Translations under genes and position numbers: made by a program | NCBI GenBank assembly: GCA_030435675.1 | Contig: CM059624.1 | Location: forward strand, 11,928,769 to 11,992,768 | Source: Steinernema hermaphroditum | Taxonomy: Eukaryota; Nematoda; Chromadorea; Rhabditida; Steinernematidae | Reading direction: 5' to 3' | DNA: 64,000 nucleotides | Notes under the pieces: generated by a model | Seen by the model: only the letters and a program-made list of their open reading frames with translations | What the model was told of the DNA's origin: nothing | The model's database searches: none | Shown: positions 21,334-33,228 of the stretch, in pieces | Numbering within the stretch: position 1 is the first letter of the stretch | Layout: every line of letters starts with the position of its first letter

Positions 21334-24034
21334 ATGTCTTCTCAGCCGCAGCGCCCCTCTTCGAACGAAGATGACGACGTCTACGGTCGTAGTCTGATCG
21401 GCATCTATCGTCTCTACATTACTCTTGGCGGATTCGCCGTTTCCACAAACGCAGTGCTTCTTCTTGCGCTGGTGACGAGCAAAGTGTTCCGTCGCAAGGG
21501 AGTTATTATCATGGTTCTTGTCTTCGCCGACCTCGTCAACGGCATCGCCTTCATTGTCTCCGGTGGGTTTCCAGATGCTTTCCAACCTGTGACTACTATG
21601 ACTATTGATTCTACCGTACTCTGTATGGGTTTAGGGAAAAGAAGAATAGACGAAGTGATCTACCGAGCAGAGAACCATCTCTCGCCGATAGTTGCTATGC
21701 GTGAGTGCGCCGCTGAGCCCAGTCCGGCTTTGTACGTCATCGGAGGACAGTGGCCCGCAGTCCTGACTCTTATGCTGGGAGTGGAGCGCCTGACCGCTGT
21801 CGCCTTCCCGTGGTGGTACCGTGAGCTGTACGAAAGGTGGATTTGGTCGAGGACGGGTCTGTGAACATACGATCACGTTTAGACATCAAGTAGTAACTGC
21901 TCTCGCCGCCAGTCTTTTCGTGGTAGTCTCTCTTGCGGTGGGAATTTCATACGGTCTCATTGTCACCCCGGATGCATTCAGTATCTATATCTGCTCGATT
22001 GGAAAGTCATACGGAATGCATTACGCGTAAGTTACTGAAAGTGCGCCACAGATCTATCGTTACAAGTTCGAAAAACCAGTGCCAAAATGATGGAAAATTG
22101 CACACGTCTAGTCAGAGCAGCGCTGATGCTCAACAGTACAGCTCCGTCAGCAGCTATTGTTCTAGAACCTACAACTACGCCCTGACCATCAGCGGCCACA
22201 TCGTCGGATTTATTGCGACAATGGTTGCCTTCATGATCGCGCGAAATCGAATTGAACAAGCAGGATTCAATCGCCGACGAGAGATGCAGAGCCTAAAGTG
22301 AGTTAATGTAAAGCAAAATATTTGACACAAGAACCGACAGCAATAGCTTTTTCGAGATCACAAAGTTTTACATGAAAGACCTCAAATACGTGTCATTCGC
22401 ACTCCGACACCGATGACTGCCCGAAGAATCAAAAAAGAGCACCCGAGTTCCTCGCTGACAGCCATTATCGCGGCGGCGTTGTCAAATTGTCCTGAAATCG
22501 AACATCAGCATACTTTGGTAAAGGCTAAACTATACCGCAGTAATGAGGCGCTGAGAATACGGTAACCAGTTTGCGGTTACCGAAGAACTCGTAGCCGTCC
22601 TGTACGACTTGATGGGCACGCGCGACCAGATCGATGTCGAGCATTTTCATCGTCTGTGCCAAGACGTCCGCTCCGAAACCGAAGGAAGTGCCACGCGCTC
22701 CGTTTTGGAAACCGGAGTCCGAAATGGGGTCTGCCCAAAGGAGATCAGTCGGCAGGCCACTGCTCATAACATCGGGAGGTCGGGGGATTTCACGGAGCTG
22801 ATTTATCGACTTCAGATGTGGCGAGATTCCGCCGTGCATGCAGAGGATCCGTTCGCCGATTAGCGCCGCTAGCGGCATTTGTTCGAACGTGTCCTAAAGA
22901 AGATAGGTTCGATATCATACAAGAATGGATTCCTCACCTGGAAACTCAGCCAGACTTTCTGACCAGAACGGTATCGCCGCGTACACTCTTCATAGAAGCC
23001 GTAGTGTCGATTGACGAGCGAGCACTCGTGGTTACCGCGCAAAAGGAAGAAGTTCTGGGGGTACCTAAATAGCGACGTGTATCGTACAGACAAGCCCACC
23101 TACTTAATCTTGTAGCAGAGAAGAAGGCAGATATTTTCAAGGTTCTGCTTGCCGCGATCGACGTAATCGCCGAGGAACAGGTAGTTGGAGAGCGGCGGGA
23201 AGCCTCCTTTGTCGAAGATACGGAGGAGGTCCGTGTATTGGCCATGTGTGTCGCCACACACTTTCAGTGGGCCGTTTAGTTCGAGAAACACCGGCTGTGA
23301 CTTGAAGACCTCCCGAGCTGTCACTGAAATGGAAACTATTATTGACGAGATCGATGAAAACAGACGTACACGACAGGAGGATAAGCTCCGACTCGGTGAC
23401 GGTTTTGGTCAGTTGCTTCTCAGGCTGACCGACGCTAAGTAGGCGAATGATCAGATCGTTGACCTCATTAGCACCGAGGAAACCGTTCTCCTTGTCCATC
23501 ATGTCGACCTCTCGGCGGTCTTCAAAAGTCAGCAATGAGATCGCAGTTGTCTACATATGCCGTCTGAAAACAAGGAGACAGTGAGACAAAAGTGCTTGTA
23601 GACAACAAAACACTCTCGAAACCGCGCCATTCACATCTCACAATATATCTCTGTTCTGTTTCAGACTCATCTTCTTCATCTCACTGCTTTCGCTAATCTT
23701 CATCGTCGTCCCAAACATATACCTCATCCTGGACAGATTCCTCCCTCACGTACAGTCAATCTCTGGCTACATGTATTGCGCTTTCTGTCTCCGCTCCTGC
23801 TTCAATATCGCACTTATGGGCTTTCTCAACAAAGACCTTCGACAACACATTAAAAAGGTCGTGCTAACTCCGCAACGCATCTGCACGGCGTTGTTTTTAG
23901 ATGTATGCTCGATTCGCCAACAAATACACAACTCAAGTCGATTCAACGAGAATTTTCAGTTCTCGACAGTAATGTCGCAAACAATGAAATATATTGCTGC
24001 CAACACAGATGGTGACTGTTTAGCGATGCGATAA
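21334..24034 (+). CDS. seven-transmembrane receptor, SRSX-like
   Basis: Five exons, 21334-21562, 21635-21836, 21883-22026, 22166-22297 and 23665-24034, keep frame and give 358 residues. Hydrophobic segments appear in order: [20 protein letters not shown], then a second helix with [14 protein letters not shown], a third ending [13 protein letters not shown] (the position of the rhodopsin-family DRY motif), and helices 4-7 ending with [18 protein letters not shown] before a cytoplasmic tail. This is the pattern of nematode chemoreceptors of the SRSX/rhodopsin-like type. The 1367 bp last intron contains a complete PP1 gene on the opposite strand. The ligand is unknown. Confidence 0.75.
22382..23502 (-). 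CDS. PP1-type Ser/Thr phosphatase nested in a receptor intron
   Basis: Five exons, 23370-23502, 23104-23323, 22938-23064, 22536-22893 and 22382-22491, give 315 residues. All metal-binding motifs of the PPP family are present: GDTHG (about 68-72), [12 protein letters not shown] (about 127-131), HGGISP and the [14 protein letters not shown] block, with SAPHYCG near the end. Sequence and the short C-terminus fit the spermatogenesis PP1 branch of nematodes (GSP-3/GSP-4-like). It lies wholly within the last intron of the receptor gene, on the other strand. ATG 23500-23502 is immediately followed by a second ATG. The C-terminus after SFLILR diverges from normal PP1. Confidence 0.88.
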
Positions 24035-24152
24035 TACTACTTCCCGGCACTCCTTCCTCGAAAGCAAGGAAAAAAATTAAATTTCATGGCTCTCACAATA
24101 TAAACACAATAATCATATACATGAAACGGACAAAAATAATTACAAATATGAT

Positions 24153-25021
24153 CTAACAGCGTTCATCCTCGTCGGCACCTTCAACTCCAAAGAACTCATT
24201 GCCGCCTTCTCCTAAAATTTGTGTAGCTGTAAATAATAGTTGAACTTCTCTGTAACCTACGCGGCGTAAATCCTTCCGACAAAGCCTTTAAATCCTTCAT
24301 GAGCTTTCGCTTCCTTCCATATTCACGCTGACGTTCCCGCGTTGCCTCACGACGCTCCTCCTCAGAGGAGAAAAATTTACGCTTCTTTGGGAGGCATTTC
24401 CCTGTAATCGGTAAAGCATATTGAGAGAAGCCAAGAATATCTCACCATCAATGTAAACAGCCGGCTCTGTAGTCGCGCGCATTCTCTGAGCACCCAAATC
24501 GGCCATCACCTCCGCAATCATTGCGTTCACTTGCGTTGTCGTCTCCACGAATTCTGCGTAAAGTTCCGGCTCACGTTCTGCGATAACATCAAGGATTGGA
24601 TTTTCTCCGAAAAGCGTATGATGGGGAAGATGATCACCGTGTGTGGCCGTATCGAGTAGTGGTTTCATGTCACGTTCAGGCAGACCCAATTTTTCGGTTA
24701 AGAAGGTGATAGTTTCCGGCTGCAGACGGTCGACTTCTTGTCGCAGCCACATACGCTTAAATCTACAAGAAAAAGATCAGTAGTCAAAAACAAACCGTAC
24801 AGTTTAACATACTTTTTCGTGTAGGTACCAGCACTACGCGAGAGAGTTGCGTCATTTTCCTTTGCGACACGCCAGAAAGTAGAGTTGAAGGGCGAAAGCT
24901 GGCTTTCGGATTGTGGGACACTGTCGGTGTCCTTATAGGCGTCGATAACCACTTTCCACATGAAGTCCTCCTCGTCAACGCTGAAGAAGTTTCGCCTTTC
25001 GCCGGAATCCGAAGCCATCAT
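24153..25021 (-). CDS. unknown nematode protein, possible Myb-like N-domain, paralogue 1
   Basis: Four exons, 24813-25021, 24446-24762, 24261-24401 and 24153-24211, give 241 residues. The N-terminus reads FSVDEEDFMWKVVIDAYKD, then FWRVAKEND and SRSAGTYTKKFKRMW, a spacing of tryptophans and a basic helix that loosely resembles a Rap1/Myb-type DNA-binding fold. It then has VDRLQPETITFLTEKLGL and an acidic middle. The third exon adds a basic segment (PKKRKFFSSEEERREATR) that could be a nuclear localisation signal. The neighbour at 25543-26130 is a tandem paralogue sharing the first two blocks. I do not recognise the family; the Myb suggestion is weak. Confidence 0.7.
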
Positions 25022-25542
25022 TTCGACCGTCCGCCGGTTAGCAGTTACGACGACTAAGGGGTGGTGACGCAGAAAGTTGTCGGGTCTGCAACAACGAGAC
25101 GTCTACAACTATTGCACTTCCGCGAAACATTCCAATCTCGAGACGGTAGACATGAAGCATAAATAGCAGCTTAGCGCGATTTTCAGCCGTCATGTAGCTT
25201 AACACAAGGTTGCTCAGGATCGGTGCTGTCGCCAAGGTATTGTAGCTGATATGTATGTAACGGCTACCCGGAATCCCGATCATTGACATCGGAATTGCAA
25301 GATAGCTAATATCAGATTACAGATACTGGCATCAGGGGATTTTCTGCGTCAACATCGAGTTTTGGACGAAACCAAGCACAACTCTGATCCCAAAATGACG
25401 AGAAATCCTACACCGCAGCACGCAGAAACACGAAAGAGATACTCCACGCAGACGTACATCGACACAAACGCTGAACCATCCCAAACGCGCAAACCATCCA
25501 TTCCCAACAATCATGGAATATTCAAAAGATACAATAAGGTTA

Positions 25543-26130
25543 TTAAAGCGGAAATTGGGGAGCCTGAGTGCCCTTCCCGCTCTCGGCATACATGGCTTGG
25601 ACTTCTTCGTTGACGCGTTGCGTGAGGTGTACCCACCGGCTGACGAGCTCCGGATTACGCGCCGTCAGTGCCTCAAAGATTGGATTTCCGGCCAGCAGCG
25701 AGAGTGCCTCATCCCTCTTCTGGTCTCGTTGCTGGGTGCTAGAAGGCTGGAGGACACTTTCAGTTGCAGCGTGTACCGGCTTCACATCATGCTCAGGCAG
25801 ACCCAATTTTTCAGTTAAGAAGGCGATAGTTTCCGGCTGCAGACGGTCGACTTCTTGTCGCTGCCACATACGCTTAAATCTACAAGCAAATGTCATAAGT
25901 GGATACAGTGGCCATCAACCATACTTTTTCGTGTAGGTGCCGGCACTACGCGAGAGAGTAGCGTCATTTTCCTTCGCGATGCGCCAGAACGTAGCGTTGA
26001 GGGGCGAAAGCTGGCTTTCAGATTGTGGGACACTCTCTGTGTCCTTGAGGGAGTCAATGACAACCTTCCACATGAAGTCCTCCTCGTCGACGCTGAAGAT
26101 TCGTCTCTCGCTGGCATCCGTTGACATCAT
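25543..26130 (-). CDS. unknown nematode protein, paralogue 2 of the tandem pair
   Basis: Two exons, 25925-26130 and 25543-25879, give 180 residues. Nearly the same N-terminus as the gene at 24153-25021 (VDEEDFMWKVVIDSLKD, SRSAGTYTKK, VDRLQPETIAFLTEKLGL) with the first intron at the identical position and phase. After that block the protein diverges, carries a Q/S/T-rich linker and ends without the basic exon of paralogue 1. The start is the first of two adjacent ATGs at 26125-26130. The same function is likely for the conserved domain; the tails differ. Confidence 0.7.
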
Positions 26131-26194
26131 TGAGCCTGCAATGGGGATAAGCAATTAGCCTTGGTCAGTGGCAGCACGAGCGTGGAAACACGTC

Positions 26195-26490
26195 ATGTCG
26201 GGTAGGACAATAACGGCGAATGTCACCGCTGCAATTCGTGGCAGGACCGCAATCAGGTAAGCGATCGAGTCCGTTACAAGGTGATTTTCAGGTTTCTGAC
26301 TGAATAAGTAGATTTTCTCAAACACAGCGCATTGGATATAGAAGTGTTCGCCGATCGTCAGAGTACCGTATGCATCGGTTTGCGGCGCATTCTTTGCTCT
26401 GTTCACGAAGTTATAATGGTTTTCGGGCGCGCATATTCGTTTTAGCTGATATTCTCCAACATTGGATTTATCGCACTGCGCACGAAATTG
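26195..26490. mobile_element. single-arm remnant of the 3057-5347 transposon family
   Basis: The sequence follows one arm of the outer element at 3057-5347: ACGGCGAATGTCACCGC, the stretch with GACTGAATAAGTAGATT, GAAGTGTTCGCCGATCG, then CGGTTTGCGGCGCATT and GTTCGTTTTAGCT. It diverges by many substitutions and lacks the opposite arm. It shows that the element family has several copies and that this one is older. Confidence 0.75.
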
Positions 26491-28081
26491 ACTTTTCCGT
26501 ACAGTAGGCTATGTGTATGCTGACTTTCTGTTGCAGTGGACTACTGGATCTTTCTCGGAGATCTGATCACGGCTGATCACTCCATGGGACAAACATTCGC
26601 CTTCATCCCAGTCTCTACGTTAACCTTTATAGAAACGCCCGCGTGACCCACCTAATCGGCTGTTTGTGCTTCTTGACAGCCGCAGCTGTCAACCTCTCCA
26701 CCGCCGCCGTCGCCGTTTTTCGGGAACTCCCGGCGACCGTGTTGTGATCGTGGCATTAATTGCGCCTCGGCGACGACGGCGGTCGCTTCGATTTTTGCCC
26801 TCCCTCCGTTCGCCTCCTGTGGCTGGTTGGGAGCGCACCCTTGGCACTTCCCGTCGCGCGCCTCGTGAAACTTGGGCTTTGTTGACTCTGCGCGTCACGG
26901 GGAGCGTTTTTTTGGTGTCGCCAAGGGGTGACATCTCGCGGCCTTCTGTCACTGTGTTCGACTGGCCAGGGGAAGAGGATGTGCGGACAGAAGTCGAGTG
27001 TGGTAAGACCTTTTCCCGTGGATAAGTGGACGGTACGAAATTAGGCAATTTACAAGAAGTAAAAGTTCGGGCATATACACCATCAGATCCCTATGAGAAA
27101 ATAACAAAAGAGTCAAAGGATTACGGTAGTTTCTGTTCGTTTTTTCTCTCTACTTTAAGTTTCCATTGAGTACATTCTTCTACTTTCATCAGATGCAAGC
27201 ATAACTACCGTAATCCTGGTATTGCAGAAGCTATGCAAATTGAGCTATCGCGCACCCTTGGCACTTCCCCTTCTCGAAATGCTCCTAGATGAGCTTATAT
27301 CTATCCTAACTCAAGTGAAAATGTTTCTCTGTTTACCCAGTCGGCTGTTGACTCGAGAGGGTCGATGGATGGGGCGCATGACTTGATTTATTCGTCAGTA
27401 CTTTCACTCACCTCAGAAGATATTTCTGGTCCACTATGTTTATGTTCTGATTGCTCATTTGTACCCCTAGCTCCTTGCAAGCCACCTAATACTTCTGATA
27501 AGAATTTTGCCGGAAATTAGAAGGCAACTTCATAGATCTCTTTTTTGAAATCCTGAATTGGCTCCTGTACCGAATTAAAAACATGGTGTGGTGGAAAAGA
27601 TTCAGAGAAGAAAAGTCTATCTCTTTAAATGGAACCGTCAAACATGAATTCGTAGGTAGTGTAGTAACTGTAGCGGCTCATAGGGACTGGATGCAGGATA
27701 AGAATACACTCTTTAAATTGTCAGTCTACTCTTTGAGGATCCCACTTTCAATCGTCCACCTTTTTCCATGCTCTTTCGCACCCGGAAGCCATCAATATTT
27801 GTATTTTTGTCTCCTTTGCATCAGCAAACATCAGCTGTTCCGACGGATTGACGTCTTATTTCATAACCCTCTTCTCTTCTGCTGTTTCAAAACAAAATCC
27901 CTGAAAGATCACATTACAAGACATTGCCCTTGATCTTAAACGAGCCGTCTACCGTAACCCCTAATGTTTATGCACCGCAGATGTCTTTTCTAGTATAACT
28001 CTCGTCACACATGTTTCGCATTTCCGATTGTTCTTCCCATTAGTCAGAGCGTCCAAAAAACGAACGCCTGCCGCATTCCAG
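26491..28081. other. intergenic, no supported gene
   Basis: About 1.6 kb. From 26660 to 27050 both strands are open with arginine-rich translations, a GC-rich artefact. A 20 bp block, GCGCACCCTTGGCACTTCCC, occurs at about 26836 and again at about 27252. Nothing coding is supported. Confidence 0.45.
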
Positions 28082-29547
28082 ATGTCCGAGGACCGCGATG
28101 ACTCAAGCAACAACTCGTTGGTGGAGGACCGACTTCCCGACACCAACAACATGATCCAGGGACAGCAGTTCAAGTTCGCCGTAGGCCACAAACTCTCGCC
28201 CGGCAGGTACGGCGCCGTATATGAGGTAAGTTGGTAAGCATGCAGGGTACACCAAAAAGACAATTTGGAAACCCTCTGACAAACAATTTTAGTATCAGTG
28301 TACAAGACAAACACTGCACACAGTGACAATAATTTTGAACTGGAATCAAGGGGGAGCGGTCGGAAATCAACCGATTTGCAATAGGTCTGCGGTCCTACCA
28401 CTGTCTGCACTATTTGTCTGATAGACAAACTCCAAAGTTTATGAGGATACCAATAGAGTATCATACCAATAGAGGCAAAAGGATATACGAGATCTATGGC
28501 ATCTGTGTGACAACTTCTGCACAACGAATGCGTCAGTGGCCACTCGGCACCAACCACCACATTCAGGTTCTCCGAAAAACAGATGGGAAGGAGTTCGCGG
28601 CGAAACTCGAGGTTTGCGACATGCACTTCCATGGCCTCCACATCGAGTGGAACGTCCTAAAGGAGGCGGCACGGCAGCGATGCGTCCACTTTCCGTCGTT
28701 GGTAGACCGCGGGAAAATCGACGGCCACTTTAAGTTCATCGTCATGTCTAAGGTACCTCGGCTACTGTAATCCTTCACCCCTGCGAGTCAGCTAGGTGAA
28801 AATCTGTGGAAATTACGCCTCTCCTTCGTGGAGCAACGCTTCTCGCCGACGACGGCGCTTCGGCTCGCCATGGCAACCCTCGAGGCCCTTGAGGAGCTTC
28901 ACTCCCTAGGCTACATCCACAGAGACGTCAAGGTAAGAGGGCGCGAGGGAGGAGCTGGCCTAGACGCTCTTCAGGCATCAAACTTTGCCATCACGGAGCG
29001 CCACGGAGAAGTGCAGGTCTACCTTCTCGATTTCGGGCTCTGTAGGCACTACCGGACAGAGGACAACCAAATGAAGACGCCGCGCGAGGAGGTCGAGTTC
29101 CGCGGCACCACGCGCTACGCCTCCTTGGCGGCGCACTGTGGGAAGGAGCAGTCTCCCAAGGACGACATCGAGAGCTGGCTCTACATGGTCATCGAGATGA
29201 TGACAGGTGCCGGCGATCTTCCCGAATCCCCCCGATTTTCCTGATTTAGGCAGTCTTCCCTGGAGTGTCTACCGGAAGAACGAACGAGACATGGTGAAGC
29301 GTCTGAAAGAAGAGTGCAGACATAGCGAAGGTCTCTACAGACTCCTGGAGTACTGCCCGAGGGTAAGCTCTTCCGCATGGCTGAATTACGGTTACTGTAG
29401 ATGGAATTCCACCGTATTCTGAAGTACATCGACGGGCTGAAGTACTTCAACCAACCCGACCACAAATTTATTATGCAGCTGCTGCAGCACGCATTCAAGA
29501 ACAACGGACTTAAGATGGATGACCCATACGACTGGCAGGAAGACTGA
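28082..29547 (+). CDS. TTBK/casein-kinase-1-like Ser/Thr kinase
   Basis: Six exons, 28082-28225, 28567-28752, 28792-28932, 28975-29206, 29250-29362 and 29401-29547, give 320 residues. The glycine loop is SPGRYGAVYE (about 39-48), the ATP lysine lies in FAAKLE, the catalytic loop is HRDVKASNF (about 153-161, interrupted by an intron after K), DFG follows at about 175, and the CK1/TTBK-type EEVEFRGTTRYAS replaces the usual APE region. Nematodes have a large tau-tubulin-kinase-like family expressed largely in the male germline, and this short form with no C-terminal extension fits it. The ATG directly follows CATTCCAG, which could be an SL acceptor. Confidence 0.88.
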
Positions 29548-30064
29548 TCATTTCCACCCAGAGATGCTATTTTCGTGCTAATTAAGATGGATCTGAAGTA
29601 AAACTATATGAAATTCAAGTATTACTGTGATGTACGGTCTGGAAGGTTATAGAGCTAGAGAAAAACATCAGGAGGACATGTTTACGGAACATTTTATTGA
29701 AAAGAACACCACTGATGCTCGCTTTGCCATCTGAACTTGAACGTGCACAAAAGAAGCGGATGATTCTTGATGCCACCAAAGTGACTTGATTTGCTCTGAG
29801 GAAGGACGACGATCAGCGCCACAAAGAGCACGACCGCTGCACAAACGTCCAAAATGCAAAGGAAACACGCTGAACAAAGAAGCACGTCGCACGGAAAGAC
29901 ATTTCCACCGTCTCACTTCAAACCGCAACTTTTCGTTGCAGGACCCAAAGAAAGTATCACTCTTTGAAATTCTCCCTAAACGCTGGCCACCTCCATTCCG
30001 TTTTGCGTAGCTGTATCCAGATACCGCGAGGTATTTCGACCATTTTTTAAAATTGTTGTTCAGA
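29548..30064. other. intergenic, no supported gene
   Basis: About 520 bp. A long minus-strand frame enters from the downstream gene but has no start, splice logic or domain. The right end is the leader of the PUM3 gene. Confidence 0.5.
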
Positions 30065-32412
30065 ATGGCACCGCTGCAGAAGAAAACCGCCCTCAAGAAG
30101 GGCGGGAAGAAGAAGTTCGTCTCCGTGGAAGAGAAAAAAGCGAAGGGATTGAAGCTGAACCAAGTGGAACGCAAGAAGATGCGAAAGAAGGCGGCGACAG
30201 CTCCGGAACCGAAGGTGGAGCTGACGGAGGCGGAGGAGCGCCTCTTCAGCCGACCGGCGCTGGCCGAGGCGGAAACCGTCGAAGTGGTCGGAAAGGCGAA
30301 GCGCGTGAGCTTTTCCAAAAAGCTGGAGCATACGAAGGAGTTCGCGAAAACGGACGTCGTCGCTGCACGCCCCTCGAAGACATCGCCGGGCAAGAGCATC
30401 CTCTCGCGTGCCGCGGCCGGCAAAACGTAGGATTCGGGCTCTGTGGACACGTCTCTATTGGCCCTTTCAGCGAGCCCAAGAAAGAAGAGCCAGAGGACGC
30501 CGCTCCCGTGGAGAAGAGGAGAATAGTGGCGAAGCGGAAGCAGCCGATCCAAGTAACACGGAAGGTCAAGGAGCAGCTAATGGAGATGGACCGGAAACAG
30601 CGAAAGGCGTTCTTGCTGCAGCTGAAGGCCAATAAGAAACCTGAAGTGCCGTTGATGCAAGAGAGCAAGCAGTTCTGGGAGAAGATCCGAAGCTCGAAAA
30701 CCTCCGAGACGGAGCGGACGAAACTGCTCACGAAACTCGTAGAGACCATCAGAGGCAAGATCCCAGCACTGGCGTTCAACCACGCCACCTCCCGCGTCAT
30801 CCAGGCGATTCTGAAGTCGGGTTCTAAGGACCTCCGCGACGCTGTCTTCGAAGAACTTAATCCCGAGCTGCTACGTCTGATGAAGTCCAAGTTCGGCAAG
30901 CACATCTACGTAAAGCTGCTACGCATGGCGGACGAGTCGAAGCGGCGCATCATGTTCGACGCCCTCAACGGCCACTGCGTGCGCCTCCTGAAGAACACCG
31001 ACGGCGCTGTGTGCTTGGAGTCGATCTTCAACGACTTCGCCAGTGCCGAGCAGCGCTTCCGTATTGCCAGCGAGTTCTACGGGAACGACTTTATGTTCTT
31101 CCGGGTGGGTGGTCTCCTTCTTGTGCCATCTTATGTCTCCCCTGCAGGATCAAGTGGCCGAGCGTAACATCGCCGACATCTTCGCGAAGCACCCTACGAA
31201 GAAGAAGGCCATCCTGGACAACATCCGCGAGGTACTGGACGTGCTCATCGACAAGTCAGTCCATTCCCTCTGGCACTCTTTGATCGTTACTTTGCAGAGA
31301 AGCTTTCAAGTACACGCTGACCCACCGTCTCCTCCTCGAGTACATCTCCCACTGCACGAACGAGGACCGCGCCACACTGATCGCCTCAGTCGCGGACCGC
31401 GTGGCCGAGATCGTACACACCCCCGATGGCTCAGCCGTGGGCATGCGCTGCGTGTGGCACGGCACCGTCAAGGACCGTAAGATGATCGTGAAGAACTTCA
31501 AGGGACTGGTCTCCAGCGCCTGCAAGGAGCAGTACGCCCACCGCATGCTGTTAGCCATTTTCGACTCCGTCGACGACACCGTCCTCGTCAACAAGTACAT
31601 CCTCTCTGTGAGTATCTCTGAATCTGAAAGATCATCGCGGTCCAAGTTTAGGAGATCGGCGCCAGCATTGGAGAAGTGTGCGAAAACAAGTTCGGCCAGA
31701 AAGTACTGAACTATCTCGTGTCGCCACGGGATCCCGACTACTTCCTCAAGTCCGTCATCGATATGCTCGCACTGGTACAGATAGCGTTCAGAAACACAGT
31801 CCTAATAGAGCACTTCTAGGGCGATGGAAACGCGCACACAAAGAAGCCCTCCGCTGAGAGGTACAAGGAGCTGTTCGCCGGCATCGTGGAGCCTCTGCTG
31901 AATCAGCTGGCCGAAAATATGGACTCTCTGCTGCTAAACGAACTCACAGTCGACCTGGTCCGTCGGACACTTCGTGCGCCACGTAAGATCTCGGCTTCCT
32001 GAACATGAACTGGACGGACTGTTTAGAAAAAGACGATCTCTTCCAACGCGAGATCCCGAACCCACTCCGCGCCGCCTGCTACTTCGCCATTGAGAAGGTG
32101 GTCGGCGAGGAGTTCATCCCGATGAACCGACACGCCGTGGAAGACCTCTTCTCCCACCTGGCGCTCGTGCAGATCCTTCGCTCCGACCCTCAGTTCGAGA
32201 TCAAACTGGGCGACTACTTCGCCGACCTTCCCGCCGAACAGCTGCAGTCGTTCATTGGATGCCAAAAGGGGTGCTTCGTCCTCGTGGCGATGATGGAGCA
32301 CGGAACCGAGAAGGCGAAGGACGCCGTGCGGGCAGCAGTGAAACCATCCTTCCTGAAGAAGTACGCCAACAAAGGCGCCAAGGTGCTGCTGAAGAAGCTC
32401 GAAGCCAAATAA
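30065..32412 (+). CDS. puf-12: PUM3/Puf-A-type Pumilio-repeat nucleolar protein
   Basis: Seven exons, 30065-30426, 30471-31104, 31148-31254, 31298-31607, 31652-31774, 31820-31982 and 32027-32412, give 694 residues. A long lysine-rich N-terminus (KKTALKKGGKKKF) precedes Puf repeats such as NHATSRVIQAILKSGS, SKFGKHIYVKLLRM, NTDGAVCLESIF and KFGQKVLNYLVS, and a C-terminal CPL-type helical region ending VLLKKLEAK. This is the PUM3/Puf6 class, a nucleolar RNA/DNA-binding factor in ribosome biogenesis, called PUF-12 in C. elegans. ATG 30065 lies just after a TTCAG, a possible trans-splice site. Confidence 0.9.
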
Positions 32413-33228
32413 TCCTCGTTTGTCATTGTTATCGTTATTGTTGCGATTTTGTTGCTTAAATCTGTTACTTACTGTGTTGTCGATTGTTTCGTGCATGTAG
32501 TGCTCTCCGTGTTCGTATCTTTTGTGATTTAAGTTGTTTTCGTTCACGGGGAAGTCGAAGAAGAGGGTAGAAACTGTACACCGAAGTTCTCTGCTGGATT
32601 TCTGTGATTGATCGCCGTTCATCCCGTGTTCGCGTTCACCTGCGAAATTTGGATTTTATCGCTTCAAGATTCGTTCAAACGTTTAGGAAACGATAAAGCT
32701 ACCGCCACACATTTGAATTCTCCAGACGTCTAAAGGTCTAGACAACATCCGCGAAGGTGCGGGCTTTACTGCTCACCAAACCAGCACCCACAGGGGCAGA
32801 AGTGAAACGGCGATTTCGCGACAGCTCCGGCTGCTAGGACTGTCAGCTCTGGTATAACGGTGAGTCAAAAGTAGCCCTCTTCCCCTCAGGTATCGCTTTC
32901 GAAGTTCGGAAGTTCCAACCAAGTTGCTTCTTTTGACTCACCTTTTGACTCTGGTATAACGGTGAGTCAAAAGAAGCCCTCTTCCCCTCAGGTATCGCTT
33001 TCGAAGTTCGGAAGTTCCAACCAAGTTGCTTCTTTTGACTCACCGTTATACCAGAGCTGTCGTCAAATCGCCCGTTCTCTAGATACATCTGAGCATTGAA
33101 GAACGCTCTCGAAGCGATAAAATCGAGATTTCGTTTTGGGACCTTTGATCTCCTGTGGGCATCAGTTTCGATCTACATATAAGCTAAGTTCGGTTTCATC
33201 CACTTGAACTAAAACCATCTGTAAAAGC
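32413..33228. other. intergenic region with a small MITE dimer
   Basis: About 800 bp between PUM3 and the intronless kinase. It contains the palindromic dimer at 32846-33057 (listed separately). The rest shows nothing, apart from the presumed kinase promoter on the right. Confidence 0.5.
32846..33057. mobile_element. head-to-tail dimer of a ~100 bp palindromic MITE
   Basis: Two nearly identical units of about 100 bp stand in tandem. Each begins CTGGTATAACGGTGAGTC. The second ends with the perfect inverse of that sequence, so it has terminal inverted repeats of about 27 bp; the first unit is truncated at its right end. No coding capacity. Target duplications are not clear. Confidence 0.7.

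Noticed and set aside
26666..27048. 119-residue frames open on both strands
   Set aside because: Symmetric arginine-rich translations of GC-rich DNA, no splice sites or similarity.
29668..30552. 294-residue frame antisense to PUM3
   Set aside because: Shadow of the lysine-rich coding strand; no domain, and the plus strand has a complete spliced gene.
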